The notes below the pieces were generated by a model. The model was not told the origin of the DNA. It searched no databases and worked only from the letters and a program-made list of their open reading frames with translations. Made by a program: the position numbers and the translations under genes. From JAVBWO01 sp036677375 (GTDB lineage Bacteria > Bacillota > Dehalobacteriia > UBA4068 > UBA4997), in the NCBI GenBank assembly GCA_036677375.1, contig JAVBWO010000002.1, forward strand, positions 91,549 to 155,548: a stretch of DNA of 64,000 nt, written 5' to 3'. Of this stretch, positions 26,391 through 35,899 are shown one piece after another; the stretch's first letter is position 1, and each line of letters starts with the position of its first letter.

Positions 26391-27770
26391 ATGGATTTAT
26401 TAATCAAAAATGGTTTGGTTGTTACCTTTGAGAACGGTACGATGGGCAGCCGGATCATTGAAAACGGTGCTGTGGCTGTAGACGGCAACGTGATTGTGGA
26501 AATTGGCGATACGGCTGATCTGGCAGCAAAATATAGCGATGCCAAAAAAGTCATTGACGCCGCCGGGAGAGTAGTATGCCCCGGTTTCATCATCACACAT
26601 ACCCATATGCCTTATGTTTTAGGACACAACATGCCGGTGGATTTTTCTCAATTGCATGATTTTTGGGATATGCTGCAAAAAATGGGTTGGGAATGGCTGG
26701 AAGATATTACAACCAAAGAGGGAGTCTATGCGGCTACCCGCTATGCGGCAATGAAAATGCTTAAGCATGGCACCACCACTGTGTGCGAATTGGTGGAAGC
26801 GCCTACCGATATGGACGGCGTGCTGGATTATAGTGCCAGAGCCATTAAAGAAGTAGGCATTCGGGCTCAAATTGGTTACGAAACCACCGAACGGGTGGTA
26901 GGGGAGTCCATCCTGACCTCTCAGAAACGGGAAAATGCGGATGCGGGTTTTGAGGAAAATATCCGTTTCATCAGAAAGTATCCTAAAAATAACGGCAGCC
27001 GCATCGAAGGCCGCTTAGGGGTGCATACCGCTTATACCAACTCCCTGGAAACTTTGAAAAAGGCCCGCGCCATTGCCGATGAATATGGCTGCGGCGTACA
27101 GATCCATATCGCGGAGATCCCCAGGGCTTTCCTGGTGGAAAAATACGGCGTATCCGCACCTCAGTATTTAGAACAGGCCGGACTTTTGGGGCCGGATATG
27201 ATAGCCGCTCACTGCATTGATCTGAACGACGAAGATCTGGAGATCATGCAAAAAAACGGCGTCAATATTGCCCATACGCCCATGACCAATTCTCTGGGGG
27301 GTAACGGTGTTGCCCGGGTGCCGGAAATGATGGAAAAAGGCATGAATGTTACTTTGGGTCATGATTGCTTCTTTACTTTGGATGTATCCGAATATATCCG
27401 TTATGCCTATCTGGTACATAAAGCCGCCAATGCCAACCCCAATATCATGTTCCCCTTCCAGGTCTTGGATATGGTACTTCAAAACGGCGCCAAAGCCCTG
27501 GGCAAGGAAAAGGAAATCGGCAGCCTGGAAGTAGGCAAAAAAGCGGATATCCTGATCATTAAGCCAGACAGCCCTGTGCCCGTAGCGCCCTGCTCCGTCA
27601 TGAGCTATTTGATCAATACCTTCTTGGGTGAGCATGTGGAATCCGTGGTAGTAGACGGCAACGTGGTCATGGAAAACGGCAAAATGACCACGGTGGACGA
27701 AGACGAAGTAGAGGCTCTTTGTTTAGAACAGGCAAGAATTCTTTGGCGTAAAAACGGCATCAATGTTTGA
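26391..27770 (+). CDS. Amidohydrolase family deaminase, SsnA/TrzA-like
   Basis: A 459-residue metal-dependent aminohydrolase of the cytosine deaminase/AtzA/SsnA branch. Metal and catalytic positions are visible: the HxH of ITHTHMP near residue 67, VHTAYT near residue 210, the His of QIHIAEI near residue 238, AHCID, and GHDCFFTLD near residue 324, where the Asp is the metal ligand. The C-terminal KADILIIKPDSPVP closes the composite beta domain. It would remove an amino group from a ring, for example guanine-like, cytosine-like, or creatinine to N-methylhydantoin. SsnA-type genes accompany YgeW-type carbamoyltransferases and XDH genes in anaerobic purine degradation clusters, which matches this neighbourhood. 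Confidence 0.88.
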   Translation: MDLLIKNGLVVTFENGTMGSRIIENGAVAVDGNVIVEIGDTADLAAKYSDAKKVIDAAGRVVCPGFIITHTHMPYVLGHNMPVDFSQLHDFWDMLQKMGWEWLEDITTKEGVYAATRYAAMKMLKHGTTTVCELVEAPTDMDGVLDYSARAIKEVGIRAQIGYETTERVVGESILTSQKRENADAGFEENIRFIRKYPKNNGSRIEGRLGVHTAYTNSLETLKKARAIADEYGCGVQIHIAEIPRAFLVEKYGVSAPQYLEQAGLLGPDMIAAHCIDLNDEDLEIMQKNGVNIAHTPMTNSLGGNGVARVPEMMEKGMNVTLGHDCFFTLDVSEYIRYAYLVHKAANANPNIMFPFQVLDMVLQNGAKALGKEKEIGSLEVGKKADILIIKPDSPVPVAPCSVMSYLINTFLGEHVESVVVDGNVVMENGKMTTVDEDEVEALCLEQARILWRKNGINV

Positions 27771-27813
27771 GTGGAAGAGTGTTTGATTGATTTAAGCGAT
27801 CGAGGTGAATAGA

Positions 27814-29145
27814 ATGAATGCTGTAAAGGCAATGTTGAATGCCCGGTCGGTAGCCGTGGTAGGGGCTTCGGCCAATGTGGAAAAAACCGGCTATACTGTT
27901 TTAAAGAATATAATTGACGGTGGTTATACCGGTAAAATCTATCCCATCAATCCCAAAGCGGAGAGTATCCTGAATATCAAATGCTACTCCTCCATCGAAG
28001 CGATACCGGAAAATATCGACTTGGTGGTGGTGATTGTTCCGGCTCCCGCCGTTCCAGACGTCATGCGGCAAGCCGGAGAAAAGGGCGCCCGCGGCGCGGT
28101 GATCATATCCGGCGGTTTCCGTGAGACCGGTAACGTCGAATTGGAAGCGGAGGTCATGGGAATTGCCGAACAATATGGCATCGCCGTGATTGGTCCCAAT
28201 TGCCAAGGCTTCAACTATACTCCCAATAAATTATGCGCTTCTTGGCCGCTTATCACGGCAAAAGGCCCCATGGCTGTTATCTCGCAGAGCGGTACCATTG
28301 GCGCTGCCATGGAAATGTGGGCGGCGGAAGAAGGCATCGGCATCTCCGCTTTTGTCGCCTTAGGCAATAAAAGCGGCGTGGGCGAAATCGAATTGCTGGA
28401 GTATTTTGGGGATGATCCGGATACCAATGTCATTGCTTTGAATGTGGAAGGTGTCAAGGATGGCAAACGTTTTATGGAAGTAGCCAAAGCCGTTTCCCGG
28501 AAAAAGCCGGTGATTGTCTTAAAACCGGGACGCACCGTCAAGGGCCGTCAGGCGGCGGAATCCCACACCAAATCCATCGCCGGCAGCGATGCGGTTTTCG
28601 ACGCCGTTTGCAAGCAGGTGGGGATCATTCGGGCGGAAGGAATCACAGAGCTTTATGATGATACCAAAGCGTTGGGGTTCTTGAAGAAACCGGCCGGCAA
28701 CCGTATGCTGGTAATTACCAGTTCCGGCGGCAGCGGCATCTTGGCAACAGACGTAGCGGAAGGCTGCAATATAGACGTTGTGCCGCTTTCCCCCGAAACG
28801 AAAACTGCTTTAAAAGAAATCCTGCCCAGTCAATGTGTGGTCTCCAATCCCCTGGATCTGACGGGGGACGCTACGGCGGACCGCTATGAAAAAGCATTGA
28901 GCGTGGCTGCCCTGGATGAGGGTTTGGACTTTTTCTTGGTGATTTTTGGCGATCCTATCCCGGGGGCTTTTGAAGTAGTTGAGAATTTGAAAAAGATCAC
29001 GGACAAACCGGTTATCGTAGCTTACTTAGGCGGCGGCGATGTGGAAAAAGAAGAAGTTGCCAAAATGCATCTGGCCGGGACTCCTGCTTATGCTACCCCG
29101 GAACGGGCCGTCCGCTCCATTGGCGCTCTTTTACGCACCAAGTAA
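27814..29145 (+). CDS. Acyl-CoA synthetase (ADP-forming) alpha subunit
   Basis: A 443-residue CoA-binding alpha subunit of split NDP-forming acyl-CoA synthetase. It contains the N-terminal CoA-binding Rossmann domain and the ligase-CoA domain with the phosphohistidine motif ESHTKSIAGSDAVFDAV near residue 250. The ATP-grasp domain is absent and is encoded separately at 31961. ATG at 27814 lies 6 bases after GAGGTG. The genes for the two subunits are separated by iorA and iorB, an arrangement that would co-express acyl-CoA production and ATP recovery. Length is normal for a split alpha subunit. Confidence 0.9.
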   Translation: MNAVKAMLNARSVAVVGASANVEKTGYTVLKNIIDGGYTGKIYPINPKAESILNIKCYSSIEAIPENIDLVVVIVPAPAVPDVMRQAGEKGARGAVIISGGFRETGNVELEAEVMGIAEQYGIAVIGPNCQGFNYTPNKLCASWPLITAKGPMAVISQSGTIGAAMEMWAAEEGIGISAFVALGNKSGVGEIELLEYFGDDPDTNVIALNVEGVKDGKRFMEVAKAVSRKKPVIVLKPGRTVKGRQAAESHTKSIAGSDAVFDAVCKQVGIIRAEGITELYDDTKALGFLKKPAGNRMLVITSSGGSGILATDVAEGCNIDVVPLSPETKTALKEILPSQCVVSNPLDLTGDATADRYEKALSVAALDEGLDFFLVIFGDPIPGAFEVVENLKKITDKPVIVAYLGGGDVEKEEVAKMHLAGTPAYATPERAVRSIGALLRTK

Positions 29146-29345
29146 GAGCTGGATTGATGAGTTTTACGGGCGCGTGTTGTAACGCCCTGATATGCGCCTA
29201 TCGCTAAATTCATGCTTTGCCTGCGCCTAGTCAAGACGCCCATAAAAAGAAATGCAAGATTTCCGAAGGGTGCAAGACAAACAGGCAAACATTTTTAAAG
29301 TTTGACAGCAAAGGCGCAAATAGTAAATTAAAGGAGTGAACAGCT

Positions 29346-31301
29346 TTGAGTTCGATTTTGCAAGAACCCGGCAAGCAAGTGTTATTAATGGGTAACGAAG
29401 CAATCGCCAGAGGAGCGGTAGAGGCCGGCATTCAATTGATGGCGGCTTATCCCGGCACCCCCTCTTCCGAAATTGGGGAGGTGCTTTTGGACGCATCCTC
29501 AGAAAGCGATTTCTATGTAGAGTGGAGCACCAATGAAAAGATCGCTTTTGAAGTGGCGGCAGGGGCTTCCTTTGTGGGAGCCCGTACCATGGTGGCCATG
29601 AAAAACGCCGGTTTGAACGTGGCGATGGATACCTTTATGACCCTGCCTTACGGCGGCATCAAAGGCGGCATGGTGGTTGTGGTGGCCGACGACCCTGATG
29701 CTCACTATTCTTCCAATGAGCAGGATACGCGTTTTGCCGCTGCTTATGCGGAGATTCCCTGTTTGGAACCGGAAAACCAACAAGAAGCCAAAGAAATGGC
29801 AAAAGCCGCTTTCGAGATTTCCGAGAAAACGGAATTGCCCGTTTTCCTGCGTTCCGTAAGCCGTATCTCCCATGCCAGCGGCGATGTTTTGCTGGAAGAG
29901 AGAACAGAAAAACGAAATAAAATTGCATTTAACAAGCATTACAATCTGCCTTACCGCTGGAATGTCTATGGGCCTCCCGGTGCTGTTTACAAGCATCAAT
30001 GGCTCCATGGCGTCCTGCCAAAAGTTCAGGAAATGGCCAACACAAGTCCTTTCAATCAACTGGAACAGGTCTCAGGTGCTAAAAAAGGCATCCTGGCTAC
30101 CGGTTTGGCAGCTGCCTATACCAAAGAGGCCATGGCCCGCCTGGATCTTTCCGGCAAGGTCAGCTTCTTGAAATTAGGTTTCATCTATCCTCTGCCCAAC
30201 GCGCTGGTGGAACAGCTGCTTTCCGGCATTGACGAACTGATCATTGTGGAAGAAGGCGACCCGGTAGTGGAAAATGCCGTCAGAAGCCTGGCCAAGGAAG
30301 TGGCTCCCAATGTCAAGATCCATGGCAAGACCTATAATGCTGTTTTTCATATTTTTGGCGAATTAAATACCGATATCGTAACGGCAGGATTGGCGCCTGT
30401 TTTTGGCAAAAGCGTTGCCGAAGATAGTAAGATTGCTTTAAGAGAGGAACTGAAATCTCTGGTAGCTCCCAGGTCCTCCACATTGTGCGCCGGCTGCTCT
30501 CACTTGGGTACTTATTCTGCTATCCGGGAATCCTTGAGCAAGATCGAAGGGGTTCATATTGTAAACGGCGATATCGGTTGCTATGAGCAAGGCGGTTATG
30601 GGATTTTCTCTGCCGGTTTGCAAGCGTCTTCCGATGACAGCAAAGGTTATGTTCCTGAATCGCCTTATGATGTTTTGGATACCATTTATGTCATGGGCAG
30701 CGGCATCAGCATGGCCCACGGGCAATCCAAGGTTGGCTATCAAGACGGCAAGATTCTGGCGGTTGCCGGAGACTCCACTTTTATTCATGCTACTTTGCCG
30801 GCTTTGGTCAATGCGGTCTATAACAATTCCGATATTACTTTTCTGATTTTAGACAACCGCTGGACCTGCATGACCGGGCATCAGCCCAATCCCAATACTT
30901 ACCTGCACGGCCCGGCTGCCGAGCCCCAGGAAGAGTGTTTTGACATTCAGGGGGTTGTAACTGCCATGGGCGTCAAGTCCCTGGCCACGGTAGACGCTTA
31001 TGACCGTGCCGCCATGGTGGAGGCCATTGACGCGGCCTTGGCCTTTGTGGGGCCCGCCGTCGTAGTGGTTACCGGGGAATGCCAGCTGCAAAAGCAAAGA
31101 CGGGTCAAGAAGGGCATTGCCAAGACCAGAGTCAATACCAATGACTGCGACGGCTGCAAGAGTTGCGTGCAATTAGGCTGTCCCGCCATTAAATTTGATG
31201 TCCTGACAAAAAAATCGGGGATTGACGCCATCGCTTGCGTTGATTGCGGCTTGTGCAGCCAGGTTTGCCCCAACAAAGCAATCAGAATGAGGAGGAAGTA
31301 G
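29346..31301 (+). CDS. iorA: Indolepyruvate:ferredoxin oxidoreductase alpha subunit
   Basis: A complete 651-residue IorA. N-terminal pyrimidine-binding domain with LMAAYPGTPSSEIGEVLLD near residue 30, a middle transketolase-C-like domain, then the thiamine-diphosphate core (CAGCSHLGTYSAI, NGDIGCYEQGGYG, AGDSTFIHATLPALVNA, LDNRWTCMTGHQPNP) and C-terminal ferredoxin clusters (CDGCKSCVQLGCP, CVDCGLCSQVCPNKA). It starts with TTG, 8 bases after AGGAGTG. Compared with the copy at the left edge, the cores match in family motifs but differ in sequence, for example GDIGCYEQGG against GDIGCTILGM, so they may use different 2-oxoacids. Confidence 0.94.
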   Translation: MSSILQEPGKQVLLMGNEAIARGAVEAGIQLMAAYPGTPSSEIGEVLLDASSESDFYVEWSTNEKIAFEVAAGASFVGARTMVAMKNAGLNVAMDTFMTLPYGGIKGGMVVVVADDPDAHYSSNEQDTRFAAAYAEIPCLEPENQQEAKEMAKAAFEISEKTELPVFLRSVSRISHASGDVLLEERTEKRNKIAFNKHYNLPYRWNVYGPPGAVYKHQWLHGVLPKVQEMANTSPFNQLEQVSGAKKGILATGLAAAYTKEAMARLDLSGKVSFLKLGFIYPLPNALVEQLLSGIDELIIVEEGDPVVENAVRSLAKEVAPNVKIHGKTYNAVFHIFGELNTDIVTAGLAPVFGKSVAEDSKIALREELKSLVAPRSSTLCAGCSHLGTYSAIRESLSKIEGVHIVNGDIGCYEQGGYGIFSAGLQASSDDSKGYVPESPYDVLDTIYVMGSGISMAHGQSKVGYQDGKILAVAGDSTFIHATLPALVNAVYNNSDITFLILDNRWTCMTGHQPNPNTYLHGPAAEPQEECFDIQGVVTAMGVKSLATVDAYDRAAMVEAIDAALAFVGPAVVVVTGECQLQKQRRVKKGIAKTRVNTNDCDGCKSCVQLGCPAIKFDVLTKKSGIDAIACVDCGLCSQVCPNKAIRMRRK

Positions 31302-31303
31302 CC

Positions 31304-31936
31304 ATGGAGTTGAACATTATTGTAGCCGGCGTCGGCGGTCAAGGCAGCATCCTTGCCTCGCATATCATTGCGGAAGCGGCCATCAGCGCCAATAAAGATT
31401 CTGCCAACAAGATCAATGTCCGGGTGGGAGAAACCTTTGGCGCAGCCCAGCGGGGCGGCGCGGTAGCTTCCCATGTCCGCATCGGCGACGACGTCTATGG
31501 TCCCCTGGTGGGGAAGGGTCAGGCAGATATCATTTTGGCCCTGGAGCCTTTGGAAGGGTTGCGGGTAGGGGTCCCCTATCTTGCCGAAAACGGTATCGCC
31601 ATTTTGAATACAGTTGCTCAGCAGCCGGTGGATGTCAAAATCGGCGCTGTCGAATATCCCGCTTTAGAAGAGATCGCCACTGCCTTACGGAAAATAGGCA
31701 AAGGGGTTGTTAGCTTTGACGCCAACCAATTGGCTGCCGAAGCCGGCAATTCCAAGACATTGAGCGTAGTTATGCTGGGCGCCATCACCGCCAGCGGGCT
31801 CTTGCCCTTCTCAGAGGAAGTCATGCTGGATGCCATCAAGGACAGAGTGCCCGGAAAAACTCTGGACGTTAATCTGCAGGCTTTTGAATTAGGCAAAAAA
31901 GCTTTCGCAGAAGCCCGGACGGCGGCCGGTTTTTAA
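31304..31936 (+). CDS. iorB: Indolepyruvate:ferredoxin oxidoreductase beta subunit
   Basis: A 210-residue IorB with the opening loop VAGVGGQGSILASHIIAEAA and the TFGAAQRGGAVASHVRIG segment near residue 45. The ATG at 31304 follows AGGAGG and is 2 bp after the iorA stop; an upstream in-frame start would lie inside iorA. It forms the 2-oxoacid:ferredoxin oxidoreductase with the preceding gene. It is a distant paralogue of 683-1300. Confidence 0.93.
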   Translation: MELNIIVAGVGGQGSILASHIIAEAAISANKDSANKINVRVGETFGAAQRGGAVASHVRIGDDVYGPLVGKGQADIILALEPLEGLRVGVPYLAENGIAILNTVAQQPVDVKIGAVEYPALEEIATALRKIGKGVVSFDANQLAAEAGNSKTLSVVMLGAITASGLLPFSEEVMLDAIKDRVPGKTLDVNLQAFELGKKAFAEARTAAGF

Positions 31937-31960
31937 AAGAAGTGTGCAGGAGGTGAGGAT

Positions 31961-32641
31961 ATGCATGAATTAATTGCCAAGGCGAAAAGGGAAGATCGCA
32001 ATCTCTTGGAACATGAATCCTTAGCCCTTTTTGCAGAATACGGCATTCCGGGCCCGCGATTTGCATTGGTGACCAACGTTGAAGAAGCCAAAGCCGCAGC
32101 GGAAAAGATCGGATACCCCGTCGTATTGAAAATCGTCTCTCCCGATATCATCCATAAATCCGACGTGGGAGGCGTCCAGGTTGGCATGAAGACCCCTGAG
32201 GAAGTCGGCGCTGCTTTTCAGCAGATCATGGATCATGTGGCTAAAAAGGCCCAAGATGCCAGGATCCATGGTATTTTGGTGCTTTCCCTGGCCAAAGCTG
32301 GGGTGGAATGTATCGTGGGCATGACGAAGGATCCCTCCTTCGGGCCAGCCATCATGTTTGGTTTGGGTGGCATTTTTGTAGAACTTTTGAAGGATGTATC
32401 CTTCCGCGTGCTACCGCTGGATGCGGCGGAAGTGCGTGCCATGATTCAGGAGACCAAAGGCTATAAACTGCTTGCCGGTGCCCGGGGGCAGGGCCCTAAG
32501 GATATAGAAGCTTTGGTTGGGTTGATTTTGAATGTAGCCAAAATGATTGAAGAAAATCCGGAAATTGAAGAATTGGACATCAATCCCTTATTTGTTTACG
32601 ACCAGGGAGTTTGTACCGTAGACGCCAGAATCTTGCTATAA
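31961..32641 (+). CDS. Acyl-CoA synthetase (ADP-forming) beta subunit
   Basis: A 226-residue ATP-grasp protein. It contains EYGIPGPRFALVTNVEEAKAA, VVLKIVSPDIIHKSDVGGVQ near residue 55 and GLGGIFVELLKDVSFRVLP near residue 130, the beta-subunit blocks of ADP-forming acyl-CoA synthetase, and ends with ELDINPLFV. It completes the alpha subunit encoded at 27814. It ends 85 bp before the molybdoenzyme genes. The preserved HKSD motif indicates an active nucleotide site. Confidence 0.92.
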   Translation: MHELIAKAKREDRNLLEHESLALFAEYGIPGPRFALVTNVEEAKAAAEKIGYPVVLKIVSPDIIHKSDVGGVQVGMKTPEEVGAAFQQIMDHVAKKAQDARIHGILVLSLAKAGVECIVGMTKDPSFGPAIMFGLGGIFVELLKDVSFRVLPLDAAEVRAMIQETKGYKLLAGARGQGPKDIEALVGLILNVAKMIEENPEIEELDINPLFVYDQGVCTVDARILL

Positions 32642-32726
32642 GAAGATTCCGGTTGGGCCGGGGAGCGTGCCTTCCCCGTTTTGGGGAAAGCCGCGGGCCC
32701 GGTATGTCGAAAAAGGAGGTGTGGCT

Positions 32727-35033
32727 ATGCCTTTAATGGGTAAAAAAGAGTTCAAGTATCTCAACAAGCCTTTGCATAGGGTGGACGCCTATGATAAGGT
32801 GACCGGGAGAGCCCGCTATGCCGCAGACCTGGAATTTGCCGGGATGCTTTATGGAGGTACGCTGTACAGCCCTTACGCCAGCGCCAAAGTCACGCGTATC
32901 GATGTGACCAAGGCAAAAGAGATCGAAGGCGTGAAATTGGTTATGACTTTTCAGGATTTGCCGAAAATGGCCAGTTGGGGTTCTTATCGCTTCTTGACGG
33001 ATGTCATCCGCTTCCAGGGTGATGCGGTAGCCATGGTGGCTGCCACAACTCATGAAGCGGTGGAAGCCGCTTTGGAAGCCATTGAAGTAGAATATGAGGA
33101 ACTGCCCGCTGTCTTTACCATTGAAGAAGCCATGGCGGAGGGAACTCCCACCGTTCGTGAGGAATGGCCGGGAAATATCCATGGCCCCGCCAGCTTCAAG
33201 GTGCGCAAGGGAGACGTGGAAGCTACCTTTCCCAATTGCGACCTGGTCGTTGAAAGAGAATACAGAACGAACTATGTCGAGCATGCTTATATGGAGACGG
33301 AAGCGGCCGTGGCTGTGCCTGATTATGGGACGACCGAGATGACGGTCTACACGGGTTGCGCCAATCCTTTCTTTACCAGGCATTGGGTTGCGGATGCCTT
33401 AGGCCTGGCCCGCAGTAAGGTTCGGATTGTACAGACCATTACGGGCGGCAGTTTCGGCGGTAAAGAGGAGCTTTTGGGCCAGGTCGCCAGCCGCGCGGCT
33501 ATTATGGCGCAAAAAACCCATTGCCCTGTGAAAATCGTGACGACCAGGGAAGAGTCTATCATCGGCAGTACCAAGCGCCATCCTATGCGGTTGCGCTATA
33601 AAGTAGGCGTCAACAAGGATGGCAAGATGCAAGCGCTGCAATGTGAGATCGTAGAAAATCTGGGCGCTTACAGCATGCACCAATTTATGAATTTCCGCGC
33701 TTCCGTTCACGCGGCAGGGGTTTATAATATCCCCAATGTTCATGTGGACGTTTTAGGTGTTTTTACCAATAATGTAACTTCCGGAGCTATGCGGGGTTAT
33801 AGCTCCCCTCAGATCATTTACGCTCAGGAGCAACTGATGGAAGAAGTTGCCGACGAATTAGGCATGGATGCCATTGAGTTTAAAAAACTCAATATGCTGC
33901 GCCAGGGAGATACCACTCCCACAAGACAACTCTTGGATGCCGAGGTGATCTTGGAAGAAGTGGTGGATACCCTCTTGGCGGAAAGCGATTTCTACCGGAA
34001 GCGGGAGGAATATAAAAAACAGACGGGCGTGAAAAGAAAAGGGATCGGCCTTTCCATCTTCTACCGCGGCTGCGGTTTGGGCGCGGAATCCGCTGATGCT
34101 TCCGGCTGTATTGTCTCCACTCATGACGATGGTACTGTAATGATTAATTCCGGTTTGATTGAACACGGTCAAGGTCTGAAGACTTGTTTTACACAAATTG
34201 TAGCGGAAACCTTGAGCATTCCTCCTGAAAAGATCAATTTCATCGGGGTGGACACCAATACCATCTCAGACGGCGGCATCACAGCGGCATCCCGCTCTAC
34301 CCCCATCGGGGCCATTAGCCTGAAAAAAGCGGCGGAAGAATTGAAGGGCCATCTTATCAATACCGTTTCTAAGCTGATGTTCCACTGCCCGCCGGAAATG
34401 ATTGATTTAGTAGACGGCTTCTTCATTATGAAAGGCGTACCGGATGCCATGATCCCCTTCGACGTGGTTTGTACTGCTCACTACTGGACAGGACACCAAT
34501 CTACCGTTTATTGCTGGAACCGTCCGGATGATTTAGGCTACAGCATGGAAGAGGGCGGCGGCGGCAAGGCTTTCCCCTCCTATACTTATAGCGCTGTTGT
34601 AGCGGAGGTGGAAGTGGATACCGAGACCGGCGTTGTGGATGTGCTGCGGGTTTATGCCGGCCATGATGTGGGCACGGTGATCAATCCTGCTTTGGCGAAG
34701 GGGCAGATCTATGGCGGCGTTGCCATGGGGCAAGGCTTTGCCCTTATGGAAGAACTGGGCATCAAGAAAGGAATCATTAAAAACAAAAACTTGGATTCCT
34801 ATATCATTCCTACTTCTCTGGATGTGCCGGAAGTGTATCCCTACTTGTTTGAATGCGACGACCCTGCCGGAACCTATGGCGCGAAAAGTTTGGGCGAACC
34901 TGCCACGGAAGGTGTCGGTTCCGCCATCATCAACGCTATCCATGATGCTACCGGCGACCGGGTCCGGGAGTTGCCTGCCAACCTGGAGCGGGTTCTGCTC
35001 CATAAGCACCTTGTGCCGGGAGGTGGAAAATAA
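32727..35033 (+). CDS. Xanthine dehydrogenase-type molybdenum hydroxylase, large subunit
   Basis: A 768-residue molybdopterin cytosine/guanine dinucleotide hydroxylase subunit of the xanthine dehydrogenase family. It opens with the VTGRARYAADL hammerhead domain. The cofactor motif GGSFGGKEE is near residue 245, AMRGYSSPQ near residue 355, GQGLKTCFTQIVAETL near residue 480, and the catalytic Glu is in KSLGEPATEGVG near residue 722. The ATG at 32727 follows AAAGGAGG. It forms a three-gene unit with the FAD and 2Fe-2S subunits. Such enzymes hydroxylate carbon next to ring nitrogen in purines, nicotinate or imidazole derivatives. The usual Arg-Phe-Gly motif reads Arg-Gly-Tyr-Ser, which cautions against calling it a true xanthine enzyme. 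Confidence 0.91.
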   Translation: MPLMGKKEFKYLNKPLHRVDAYDKVTGRARYAADLEFAGMLYGGTLYSPYASAKVTRIDVTKAKEIEGVKLVMTFQDLPKMASWGSYRFLTDVIRFQGDAVAMVAATTHEAVEAALEAIEVEYEELPAVFTIEEAMAEGTPTVREEWPGNIHGPASFKVRKGDVEATFPNCDLVVEREYRTNYVEHAYMETEAAVAVPDYGTTEMTVYTGCANPFFTRHWVADALGLARSKVRIVQTITGGSFGGKEELLGQVASRAAIMAQKTHCPVKIVTTREESIIGSTKRHPMRLRYKVGVNKDGKMQALQCEIVENLGAYSMHQFMNFRASVHAAGVYNIPNVHVDVLGVFTNNVTSGAMRGYSSPQIIYAQEQLMEEVADELGMDAIEFKKLNMLRQGDTTPTRQLLDAEVILEEVVDTLLAESDFYRKREEYKKQTGVKRKGIGLSIFYRGCGLGAESADASGCIVSTHDDGTVMINSGLIEHGQGLKTCFTQIVAETLSIPPEKINFIGVDTNTISDGGITAASRSTPIGAISLKKAAEELKGHLINTVSKLMFHCPPEMIDLVDGFFIMKGVPDAMIPFDVVCTAHYWTGHQSTVYCWNRPDDLGYSMEEGGGGKAFPSYTYSAVVAEVEVDTETGVVDVLRVYAGHDVGTVINPALAKGQIYGGVAMGQGFALMEELGIKKGIIKNKNLDSYIIPTSLDVPEVYPYLFECDDPAGTYGAKSLGEPATEGVGSAIINAIHDATGDRVRELPANLERVLLHKHLVPGGGK

Positions 35034-35899
35034 TGTTGCAGTTTGAATATATAAAACCGCATTCTTTGGAAGAGGCTTGCCAATTTTTGTCACAGCACGC
35101 CGAAAGCGCTAAGGTTCTAGCCGGCGGTACCGACTTGGTGGTGCAGATCCGGGAAAAGAGCCGGAAAGTCCAAGGGATGCAATATGCGGTGGATATCAAT
35201 GGTTTGACCGGATTAAAGGGCATCAAAGAGGAAAACGGCATCGTATCCATTGGCGCCTTGACCACCCATGCGGAAGTTGCCGCTTCACCCATCATTGCCC
35301 AGGCGGCGCCGCTTTTAGCCAAGGCCTGCAGTTTGGTAGGCGGCCCACAGACTAGAAATCTGGGCACCATTGGCGGCAATATCTGCAATGCTTCTTTATC
35401 GGCCGATTCAGTTACCGCTTTGGTAACTTTAGACGCGGTACTGACCGTTCAAGGCCCGGCCAGTAGGCGTCAGATGCCGATCGAAGAGATTTTTGCGAAA
35501 TCGGAAAAGAATACCCTGCAGCCGGAAGAGATTCTGACCGCTGTTTCCTTTGCGGCACTGAAACCTGGTATTCCCAATGCTTTCATCAAGCTGGGCAGAA
35601 GAAAAGCTTTAGCCATTGCCCGGATGAATGTGGGAGTGGTCTTAGAGTTGGAAGCTCAGCGGGTTGTTTCTGCCAAGATCGGCGTAGGCGCTTCTTTTCC
35701 CACAACCCGCCGTATCCATTCCGCGGAAGCGGTTTTAGTCGGGAAGGAACCCACTGCCGAAGTCATAGCCGCTGCCGCTGCCGAGGTCTCCCGCGCTATG
35801 ATCGAGATTACGGGAGTCCGCTGGTCTACCGAGTATAAAGAACCTGTTTTGCAGGTTCTGGTGCGCCGTACCATTGAACAGGCATTGGGGGTGGAATAG
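35033..35899 (+). CDS. Xanthine dehydrogenase-type FAD-binding subunit
   Basis: A 288-residue FAD-binding medium subunit. FAD-binding blocks VLAGGTDLVVQIRE near residue 28 and RNLGTIGGNICNASLSADS near residue 110 are typical of CoxM/XdhB/NdhF proteins, with the CO dehydrogenase flavoprotein C-terminal domain after residue 175. The ATG overlaps the stop of the large subunit gene (TAATG). It passes electrons from the 2Fe-2S subunit to an acceptor such as NAD or ferredoxin. Confidence 0.93.
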   Translation: MLQFEYIKPHSLEEACQFLSQHAESAKVLAGGTDLVVQIREKSRKVQGMQYAVDINGLTGLKGIKEENGIVSIGALTTHAEVAASPIIAQAAPLLAKACSLVGGPQTRNLGTIGGNICNASLSADSVTALVTLDAVLTVQGPASRRQMPIEEIFAKSEKNTLQPEEILTAVSFAALKPGIPNAFIKLGRRKALAIARMNVGVVLELEAQRVVSAKIGVGASFPTTRRIHSAEAVLVGKEPTAEVIAAAAAEVSRAMIEITGVRWSTEYKEPVLQVLVRRTIEQALGVE

